64,000 bases of DNA, taken from the NCBI GenBank assembly GCA_016271365.2, contig CM057456.1, positions 613,123,501 through 613,187,500 on the forward strand, given 5' to 3'. The DNA comes from Neoceratodus forsteri (lineage: Eukaryota > Chordata > Ceratodontiformes > Ceratodontidae). Shown here one piece after another: positions 55,924-64,000 of this stretch; position 1 is the first letter of the stretch; each line of letters starts with the position of its first letter. The notes under the pieces were generated by a model that was not told the origin of the DNA, made no database searches, and worked only from the letters and a program-made list of their open reading frames with translations. Made by a program: the position numbers and the translations under genes.

Positions 55924-56829
55924 ACATTTTACCTACCTTCTCTGCTTCCTGACATGTTAAGTGTGAATCTTGTAGGAGCAGCACATCCATGTTATCTTGT
56001 TTCACTGTTTTAAATATTCATTTGACTTTATTGACTTGCTGAAACATTAATATACCATATGTATACTCTAAGATCCTCCATTTTAATAGTCTTAATAATT
56101 AATGTTGTAATTGAGTCTGTATTATTTTAATACTGTAAATGCAATTTTCTTTTATTACTTCATTTTTAATTTTCTGATTGATTCTCCCCCTTTTTCTGTA
56201 AGATTTATAAATTCCTTTCAAAGTTGCCAGATATCTCCTAAACCCCATCTTACCTCTCTCTCCTCCCTGAAACTCCTAGCTGGAGCCAAAACTGTGTATG
56301 GGTTCAGCAAGAAAACAAAAAAAAAAACCTTGTGCTCAAGATAGATCCTGTTTACACAGGTTAACACCACCTCCACACCTGTGAAAACAGATATATCATC
56401 AATTACATAATAATTTTATTAAGGTCACATACTTCATGTTAAATGTTCTTGTTTGTTTTTTTGTTTTACTTTATCTATTAATTAGCCTTTAACTAAATTC
56501 AAAAATCATGTTTATATTCTGCTATTAGTGTTACAATCAGATTTATGCTGGAACTCTGTTGAAAGAACAAATGTCACAATATGTTGTGTTACAGCCTTAT
56601 TAGTTTTCTTTTCATTAATGTATTCAGAAGCAAGTATCACAATCTCAGGCCAATCTGTTATTGGTACATGTGCAGTCTGCTGTAGATTTGAACCGGCAAC
56701 ATCTCTTCCTGAGAGTTTTCTCATAGACCATCTTGGGGGTCTACTAGGTTTTGTTGTAAGTCAGCCTTCTGTGGAGTTTTCCCCTTGGGTACATCTTGAC
56801 AGTTCACCACTTTCACCATAGTGAAATTT
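55924..56829. other. no recognisable gene or element
   Basis: AT-rich sequence downstream (on the minus strand) of an L1 ORF1. The expected L1 ORF2 is not visible. A 70-residue minus frame at 56724-56512 has no domain I recognise. Confidence 0.4.
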
Positions 56830-57102
56830 GTTTCCGTTTGCTTTCCTTTTTTCGGTAAGACCAGTTCAATAATGTCTCTTATCTACGTCGGTGCTTCAGA
56901 GAGATTGTCAAAAGCAATTTGTCTCCCTTTGTAAAATATCTTTAGGGTATTTGGCATCAGATGCTGGAATATCATTCTATTTTCCTGCAATAGTCCATTC
57001 AAGTTGTTAAATGGTTTTCTTTTCTTGTAGACTTTTCACCCCAAATTTGGAAATGTCAAGATTTGTTGATCCTCTAGGTATAGCCTTTTTTTCTCTCACA
57101 TT

Positions 57103-57742
57103 GGCCCCTACCCACGGATGGTGCAGAGTGGCTATGCATGCGTATCTGGGAAAAGTAGCTCCCGCACCAATTGCACCCCCAGCGGGATGCATGAAGGGGG
57201 GGTGTGCAGTACGCGACCCAATCCCTGGCCGCGCCATACAACGCACTCCACAACACTCTTACCCCTCAGGGCACGGGGTCAAGGCTGCTGCCTGCCCACC
57301 CCTGCAGCACTGCATGCCAACACCCCTCCCCACTGCTGAAGGATGTGTCCCTCCACCCCCCTGTCGGCAGGCATGTCCCTCCCCCCCCGTCACAAGGCTC
57401 CGCATCGGTGCTGACAGTGAGGGCTGGCGGCACTGCACCCCTGCCACCCGCCACAGTCACCTGCCCTCAAACATCTGTGGGGTGTGCTGCCAACACGTGC
57501 CCCACCATGCATGGGATCCACTGTTGGATCCATGCCAGGCATCCGATTGGATGCCTGGCTGGGTCAGCGTCTCTGCCTGCACACGCCCTATGTGGACCTG
57601 CATGCCGGGTGGGGCGGGGCCACGGACAGGTGGCAGGCATTTGTGAATGCCGGTAGTGGCACACCTGTCCACAGGTGTGCAACTCCATGGCTGGGGTACG
57701 CGCATTTTGCACATACCTATGCCTCGAACATCAATAGGGGCC
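57103..57742. mobile_element. 640-bp GC-rich DNA transposon, Harbinger-like
   Basis: It starts GGCCCCTA and ends TAGGGGCC, perfect 8-bp terminal inverted repeats, with ATT on both sides (57100-57102 and 57743-57745). A 3-bp AT-rich duplication fits PIF/Harbinger insertion. It interrupts the L1 frame between RFQDREKI and VREKK. The interior is GC-rich with poly(C) runs and TGCATG words. Open frames of up to 211 residues exist on the plus strand but resemble nothing and reflect base composition. It is non-autonomous. Confidence 0.7.
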
Positions 57743-59250
57743 ATTAATATTTTTTCCCTGTCTTGAAACCTCAGACATTTTATGTAGATAATATTTGGGT
57801 TCTTTTGCATAGTAGATGGTATTTTTGCAGGACTCCTGTGGGCTCATTTTGTCTCAACCTTGTCTTCTTTCAGGACTCTTTTAAGAAGTTAACCAGAGTT
57901 TTGTAAAAAGTAATGGATATCTCCTCCTTCTGATCCTTCTAGGGCATTTAAAAACTTTAGGTTATTCCTGCGACCTCTCCAGTCCGTGTCCTCTATTTTC
58001 TCTCTTAATTCTTTCAGTTCTTTGGAACTGGAGTTAATTTTAGAGTCTAGTGGCCAGATATTCAAAACTTAGCCCCTGGGCAAAATTAGCATTGCATGGA
58101 GCGCAAAAATAGCCTGGAACTATTTGCAGGCTATATTCAAAGAAACAGCTCCGGGGCTAAATCAGTTGAATATGATGTGCAAACGACGGTGTGCAAACAG
58201 GGCCTTGAGTGCAGTGCAAACATATCTCAGCAAATAAGACAGCTCTGAATATAGCAACTGGGCAGTGCAAAATACAACAGCAGCCCAGTGCACACAGACA
58301 TGGAGTAAGGCAAAGGTGAACTACGTGGCCAATATGTGTGCTAGCAAAGAAGTGAATTCACAAAAACTGCAAACAGCGCAGACCTAATACTGCAGAACTG
58401 TGCTATGGTTCTGGCAGTTTTGCGCAGGGCAAACAAGTTTGCTCGGTGCTCACATGCTTGCCTGGCGCAAAATTTTGCTAAATTCAAAAGTGATATGCAA
58501 ATTAGCCTATTTAGGCAATCCATGGGTAAACAGCCACATTAGCATGTCATTATTTCCTAATTTGCATGTATGACCATGTGGAATGCCCAGCGCTATTGCA
58601 GGGTGCACACAGCTCCACCTGTGGGTCAGACTTGAACTACAGGTCAATAGCTGCAGGCTGAGTCTCCCCACAGCACCACCCGTATGTCAGACTGGAGGAA
58701 CATGTCGGTAGCTGCAGGCTACATTTGTACACAGCAGCAGAGACTACTGTGACCCAGGGGACTAGCACCACAGGCACGGGAGGTGGTGCTGCATGTCATA
58801 GACATAATTTTGTTTCTGCAACAGTGCATATCAGATGCTACAGTAACATAGTGGCCAGTATTGTGAGGGACACAGCAATGCCTATGATGTGTCAGGCATC
58901 AATGACTGCTGCACCCCACGCAGTGAACAGGACCAGCTCGCAGGTGTGTTCTGATAGCGGACACCACTGTCATGCTGTCCTGTGACCCACATATGGTGCT
59001 CCACTGGCATGGGATACTCACAGTAATATACACATGGCTGGCCTTGTGTGCCATGGTGTCTGTACAGATGTGAGGTATGTGTCCCGGGGGGGCACATACC
59101 ATCAGACATGCACACTGGTGTTAGGGTATTCCCAACACTGGAACATGTGCACTGTATGGATGGCCCCAGCCTTGTGGCAATACCCACTATCTGGTGCAGC
59201 CTGGCCACCTGTGCACCCCCCCCCCACATCACCCTCCAGTTCCCCAGTGC

Positions 59251-59918
59251 TACATGTGTGTGCTGGAGTGTGTTGGTGTACCCCAATGGAGGGATTGGAG
59301 GTGTGTGCTGTATGGATGCACTGCCAGTTATCTACTGCTTTTATATGTATTTATCACTGTATTGACTGGGTAGCCACATTGAGCCATGGCCCATATTCAG
59401 GAATGACCCAGAGCCACTACATGTGTGTGCTGGAGTGTGTTGGTGTACCCCAGTGGAGGGACTGGAGGTGTGTGCTGTATGGATGCACTGCCAGTTATCT
59501 ACTTCTTTTATATGTATTTATCACTGTGTTGACTGGGTAGCCACATTGGGCAATGGCCCATATTCAGGAATGACCCGAAGCCACTACATGTGTGTGCTGG
59601 AGTGTGTTGGTGTACCCCAGTGGAGGGACTGGAGGTGTGTGCTGTATGGATGCACTGCCAGTTATCTACTGCTTTTATATGTATTTATCACTGTGTTGAC
59701 TGGGTAGCCACATTGGGCAATGGCCCATATTCAGGAATGACCCGGAGCCACTACATGTGTGTGCTGGAGTGTGTTGGTGTACCCCAGTGGAGGGACTGGA
59801 GGTGTGTGCTGTATGGATGCACTGCCAGTTATCTACTGCTTTTATATGTATTTATCACTGTGTTGACTGGGTAGCCACATTGGGCCATGGCCCATATTCA
59901 GGAATGACCCGGAGCCAC
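59251..59918. repeat. 167-bp tandem repeat, four copies
   Basis: TACATGTGTG starts at 59251, 59418, 59585, 59752 and 59919, an exact 167-bp period. Copies two to four differ from each other by only a few bases; copy one is slightly more diverged. Each unit contains GGCCCATATTCAGGAATGAC, which resembles a Harbinger terminal motif, followed by CC. Because 167 is not a multiple of three, the similar open frames seen in each copy shift from unit to unit, so they are not protein repeats. Confidence 0.95.
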
Positions 59919-60404
59919 TACATGTGTGACTGAAAAGATGCAGTGTACAATACATACATTCAACATACATCAACACACAATTCACATTTAGCAACGTTGT
60001 GTCACATTACAAACAATTACGAATAGTGTGTGCTGCAAGTGGAGTTGTTGCACTGTCATATAATGTGCATGATTATTAGCTTCCTAGCAATGTTGAGGCA
60101 TTGTATTTCACAGTGTGGGTGCCTGTGCATATGGAGCGGCCCAGGATGGACATCCACCCTTGTCGCCTCCTCATTGGCTGCATACAGCCTTGTTCACTGT
60201 TGCTGCTGTGTCCACACCCCCCATCCTTGGTTTGCCCGGAGTTAAGACTACCTTTTCATAGGCAGTAATTTGCACCGAACTACATGTCGCGCTAACCCAT
60301 GATGTGCAGCGCTATAGTTTTGAATATACCATTGCACTTAAATGCATGTCCCCGCCCCTCACTTTGCACCATGCATACATTATCTTTTAGTGACTTACAA
60401 TTTA

Positions 60405-61000
60405 ATATGCACTGTGGTATGGTTGTCAAAAAAGCTAATCAAGTACTAAATTGCATACTATGATACATCGGTACCAGAGATAGTGAAGTGATTCTGCCCC
60501 TGTACCGGGCCTTGGTGAGGCCCCATCTGGAGTACTGTGCCCAGGTCTGGTCCCCGTACAAAAAAGCTGACATTAGAAGATTGGAAGGGGTACAGTATAG
60601 GGCCACAAAGAGAACTGCAGGTCAGGGTCATGTACCATATCAGGAGAGATTAAACAACTTAGGACTGTACACACTGCAATATCGCAGAATAAGGGGAGAT
60701 ATGTGCATGATATATAGGGCCCTTCAGGATGATCAGCTGAGACAGGAATTGGGACATGGAGTTAGGAAAATTTACCTACATGAACCCAGGACACACAAAT
60801 TGCAATTAACACAAGATAAATGGAGAACCCTGAGGAGGAAAAACTGGTTTAGCCAGAGAGGGGTTAAGCTGTGGAACAGTTTGCCAAATTGAGTAGTAAT
60901 GAGTGATTCAATGGGTTCCTTTAAACATGGTCTGGATAAGTACTATGAAAATAAAACAACTCTAGTTCAGAATAACAGGGCAAGCATTAAGGACGTAAAT
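60405..61000 (+). pseudogene. CR1-group LINE 3' fragment inside the Harbinger-like element
   Basis: VVKKANQVLNCI near 60421 leads into an open frame at 60488-60892: ILPLYRALVRPHLEYCAQVW, RRLEGVQYRATKR, then HKLQLTQDKWRTLRRKNWFS and GVKLWNSLPN. After a stop it continues with SFKHGLDKYYENK to about 60960. This is the C-terminal region of CR1-group ORF2, diverged from the two CR1 copies elsewhere in the window. It is a 5'-truncated insertion. Its open frame is fairly intact, which suggests a recent arrival. Confidence 0.8.
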
Positions 61001-61627
61001 CTATGTAGCTTGAAAAAACCTACGAAACCTATGAAACGTTGCAGCAACGTTATTTGGCCTTTTGAAAATAGCAATATGGTGCAAATGTGGCACAATTGCA
61101 GCACAATCAGTTGCACACGGCGCAAAGCTTTGAATATCTGGCCCAAGTTGTGGTGGTGATCTTCAGCCTCTGATATTCTTGTTTCTACATCTGTCATTCT
61201 TTGTGTCATAGTTTACATTCTACTCTAGTAAAAGGAATGTCTCTTTGTACTTGGTCACTTTATTCCAAAGAAGCATTTACACCTTTTCCATCAGTATGGT
61301 GTTAGGCACAGTGCTGTTTGCATCTGTCTCAGCCTCCTCTTTTGGTGCACTTTGAGGATTTATACTACTTCTCGGTGGTTTTGCCTCTGCTGTTACTGGG
61401 AGCAATATATTAGTTTTATTTACCAGCTCTTTTTTGTGTTCTGGTATTTCTGCTTCTCCCTTTTCCCTTTGTGTGGCAATTTCAATAGGAGATGGTCCAA
61501 AACATTTCAGATTTATCTCACCACAGACGTCTTTTTTATTACTTCATTTTTCTTCTCCCCCTATCTTCAGCAGTTCTCCAGATTCTGTAGTCACTGCTAA
61601 CACTGAGGGGCAATTTCCCTGTGCCAT

Positions 61628-62735
61628 TTTCTTTTATTTCACATAACCTTTATCACAGCTTTTATCAGTCACTTTGCTAGTTAGGGAGTTCTGGTAATGC
61701 ACAATTACAATTGGGAAAAAGCAAATTTAAAGTTAAATGGTAGAACAAATACAGGAACCTGTCTGGAGACTTCACTTCCCTCATGCAATACCAGGATCAA
61801 GACAAAGCTGCTCCTTGGTCCTTTTCTAGCCAGCTTTTTCAAAAATACCTGCTACATCCTCGGAACTTTTATGACTCTGTCAGTACTGGCTAGGAGATAT
61901 TTTCTCTGTGCGTGTTAATCTCTGTTTGTACCACATTTACTGCATATGGCATGCTGATACAAACCATGAATACTATGGATTGAAATCACATCTCCTGTAT
62001 CTATCCAATGTGTTCATTTTCTTAAACCCTTAATAAAAAGATTAATTACAAAAATGAAATGACATGGTGCATGGAAGGGGCTAACTGGCTTTGTTGCCCC
62101 TTTTACTTACGGTTTCAGGTTCCTGTTCCCTTCAGATTCCTTGTGCTTTTTAGCCTCAGCAGCAGCTTTACTTTGCTGTACAGAATTAAGTTGTTTGTGT
62201 TTACTGGTTACTTCTGGCTCAAGTTTTGGTTCTGACTGACATAGTCTTTTGTTTTAATTATCTTTTGGTTCATTCTGCTTAAGCTCGAGAATGGGCTTTG
62301 CTGGTTTAGCATTTCTCATTCTGTCTGCGGTCACTGAGCTGTTCACCTGCAGTGATTTTCTGGTAGCACTCGATGTGCCGGCTGGGACCTGGGATGTTGC
62401 AGAACCCTGATTGCAGTCCTGGCTTGTGCTATTCAAAGAGTCTTGCTGGGACTCCAGAGCTGTAGCTACCTCTTCTCCTTGCAGCATTCAGGTTAGAGCA
62501 GACTGAGACAGCAGGGTTGTTTTTAGGTCTGCAGACACTGTACTCAAGCAGGGAATTGGCAGTGTCTGTCTTTGATCAGACCACCCTAAGCCGACTCATG
62601 CTGATTTTCTAACTCTGAACTTGTGGCTTCGGGTGGAATCTCTTGCTGTGGATTCTCTTGTTTGTTTCTCAGTCTTCCCAAAGATTTGTCAAATAACTCA
62701 CGGATTTCTTTAGTGCTCTTTGCTTTAGACCTCAT
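61628..62735 (-). other. possible upstream L1 sequence, uncertain
   Basis: A minus frame opening at 62735 (MRSKAKSTKEIRELFDKSL) and a 77-residue frame at 62487-62254, rich in serine, threonine and asparagine, look like disordered N-terminal L1 ORF1 sequence. Stops separate them from the coiled coil. It could equally be unrelated low-complexity coding-like DNA. Confidence 0.3.
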
Positions 62736-63617
62736 TTCTCACTGTCTGCACTCTTGGCCACTCCAGACACCCACTCTTGGCCTCTCCAGATTCCCACTCT
62801 AGGATTCATCTGTGCTTGATGTCTAGTGGATCAAATCCTGAAAGGTAAGTTGTGATTTTGTTTTTAGAAATAGATAAATGGTAGCAGACCTGATAGAAAG
62901 AGTAATTATTTAAACAGTTATCTCTGATGCATATTCAGACAGCAAAGTTTTCTGGTTCATGTAACCATACTAAATATGTTCATGGGAAGAAAGGTTGCAG
63001 CCAGCCTTCAGCTGCATCTTCTGTCATGGTGCCATCTTGCATTATGTCCCCATAGTGTAGTTGAAACAATGGCACATCATAAGAAATTCTTGGTGTTGTT
63101 AGGTTGTTGGATAGTGCACTAGTAATAAAGGACCTCTTGGTTGCTCTCACAAAGCTTACATGTCTACCTCTAGTCTCCTTATATAGCTCTCATTCAGAGT
63201 GGCTTTTGGAGCAGTCAGCTCTGTGTCAGACCTTTTCCTAGTCTTTCTGAGTCTGTGTAGTTCAGTGGAGACCCATGGTGCAGTGGGAAAAAAATTTTTT
63301 TTTTTGAAACAACATAGGTGGGGTACGTTGTGGAGAAGCCTGTTTGAATTGGTGTGTTTATTAGTGACTGAAGGGTACATCTTAAACCAGTCATTCTGGC
63401 CCACATATAGGGGCCATATTAAAAGAACTATGTCTTGCCCTGTCATTTGGGAGAGAGGTGATAATTGTCTGGCCTGGGGCCAAAGCTAGCTAATAATTGG
63501 AGGTGAGACTGAATCGCATTTCTGATTGCAGGTTGATTGTGGCTTGTTGGCAGGGCTAACCGGGAAACTCTTACTCTGGGATAAATTTGAGCACTCTCCC
63601 AGCAAGTCGTCATACTC
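62736..63617. other. no recognisable gene or element
   Basis: Mixed sequence; the frames at 63156-63489 on both strands show no domain I recognise. Confidence 0.4.
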
Positions 63618-64000
63618 ATGTACCAGCACGTCAGTGGCAAAGGGAATGAAATCATACTCTATGCTGATGATGCAGTGATTTTCACGGGTGATGCCAACAC
63701 CACTGACCTACAGAGCATCATCCAAGATGATTATGACACAGTACAACAATGGGTCATTGAACACAAGCTTGTGCTAAGCACTTCTAAGACAAAATGCATG
63801 ACCTTTTCACAACTCCAAGAAAAAACAGCCAGAAAGTGCCAGCACCTCAATCACTACCTTAAACGGGCAAACATTGAAAACGTTCCTGTCTTCAAATACC
63901 TGGGCCTCCATAATGACTCCAGCCTAACCTTTAGTAGCCACATTAGTCACCTGATAAAAACAACACATCAGAGGCTGGGTGCACTGTACCAGATAAACGC
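63618..64000 (+). pseudogene. LINE reverse transcriptase fragment (runs off window)
   Basis: The frame is open from the ATG at 63618 to the window edge. The catalytic box YADD is at 63660-63671 within EIILYADDAVIF, followed by DLQSIIQDDYDTVQQWVIEH, LVLSTSKTKCMTF and VPVFKYLGLHND, the order of the thumb region in L2/Jockey-type LINEs. The fingers and most of the palm upstream are missing, so this is 5' truncated. The lack of stops over 380 bp suggests a young copy. Clade assignment needs the part beyond the window. Confidence 0.75.

Larger units (their letters stand above)
58052..61143. mobile_element. 3.1-kb Harbinger-like non-autonomous element
   Basis: GGCCAGATATTCAAA at 58052-58066 is exactly repeated in inverse at 61129-61143, and both ends border consecutive L1 coiled-coil sequence. 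The subterminal regions are rich in GCGCAAA, GCAAAC and TGCGCAG words, as in vertebrate Harbinger elements whose termini begin GGGCCATATTCA. No transposase is recognisable. A 3-bp duplication cannot be assigned with confidence. Inside are a 167-bp tandem array and a LINE fragment. Confidence 0.7.
56830..61627 (-). pseudogene. L1 ORF1 nucleic-acid-binding protein, twice interrupted
   Basis: The start at 61627 gives MAQGNCPSVLAVTTES. The coiled coil reads MTQRMTDVETRISEAEDHH near 61209-61150, breaks at the Harbinger-like insert, and resumes as LDSKINSSSKELKELREKIE at 58045. The RRM hallmark WRGRRNNLKFLNALEGSEGG follows near 57985, then AHRSPAKIP and IIYIKCLRFQDREKI up to 57743. After the second insert VREKKAIPRGSTNLDISKF continues at 57098, and in another frame TLKIFYKGRQIAF near 56945 closes the C-terminal domain. 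Several frameshifts accompany the insertions. The family is the same Transposase_22 group as at 10585 and 40939. Confidence 0.75.
56830..62735 (-). mobile_element. L1-type LINE ORF1 region split by two DNA transposons
   Basis: Three collinear minus-strand pieces (61627-61144, 58051-57743, 57102-56830) encode successive parts of an L1 ORF1. Removing the elements at 58052-61143 and 57103-57742 restores near-continuity. Upstream, 62735-62090 may hold an earlier N-terminal part beginning MRSKAKSTKEIRELFDKSL, but its link to the rest is uncertain. Confidence 0.65.

Noticed and set aside
57011..57656. Plus-strand open frames of 211 and 150 residues
   Set aside because: They lie in a GC-rich non-autonomous DNA transposon, overlap in different frames, and show no domain; low AT content explains the lack of stops.
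59034..59874. Similar 94-168-residue open frames repeated in the 167-bp array
   Set aside because: The 167-bp period is not a multiple of three, so the frame changes each unit; the frames are by-products of the tandem repeat.
59251..59918. Regular repeat considered as CRISPR-like
   Set aside because: The whole 167-bp unit is conserved with no variable spacers, and the surrounding DNA is vertebrate-type.

Overview
This window looks like intergenic, transposon-saturated DNA from a large-genome vertebrate. I found no host gene, no functional RNA gene and no CRISPR array. The element mix is L1/Tx1-type, CR1-type and L2-type LINEs, a DIRS tyrosine-recombinase retrotransposon, a Penelope-like element with a GIY-YIG domain, a FLYWCH/MULE DNA transposon, PIF/Harbinger-like elements and MIR/CORE-type SINEs. 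That mix fits a lungfish, caecilian or salamander genome best. Lungfish is my guess and is not proven. Almost every coding region carries stops and frameshifts, so it is a relic.

Layout. 1-1710: two small hairpin elements, the second a hAT-like MITE with a duplicated target. 1750-9956: a very large foldback structure whose arms carry a GCAGCAGGGTGCAGC-type minisatellite. A near full-length L2-like LINE (4344-8931) sits inside its right arm, and that LINE is itself split by a 589-bp GC-rich insert. 10410-12300: an L1 ORF1 remnant and small palindromic MITEs. 12340-15640: a CR1-type LINE with a trace of its ORF1 esterase and a nearly complete but broken ORF2.

16361-36790: an array of a ~240-bp satellite (about 10 kb of satellite in all). 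It was invaded by a MULE element (21286-23712), a Penelope-like element (24637-32380) that in turn holds a DIRS element (about 25212-31674), and a 345-bp MULE-type MITE (36312-36656). 36790-37450: a Harbinger Myb-like ORF remnant. 38500-39690: a minus-strand LINE 3' part.

40939-51830: one L1 element cut apart by a CR1 copy (about 44400-46995), a second LINE tail and SINEs. 53150-55923: MITEs, an L2-like LINE 5' part and a CORE-type SINE. 56830-62735: a minus-strand L1 ORF1 split by two DNA transposons, the larger of which (58052-61143) holds a 4-copy 167-bp tandem repeat and a LINE fragment. 63618-64000: a LINE reverse transcriptase fragment that runs off the window.

The elements do not cooperate as a pathway. 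The useful reading is chronological: satellite and foldback first, then L1, PLE and L2 insertions, then DIRS, DNA transposons and SINEs on top. Insertion order can be read directly from target duplications and from the way interrupted frames or repeat phase resume.
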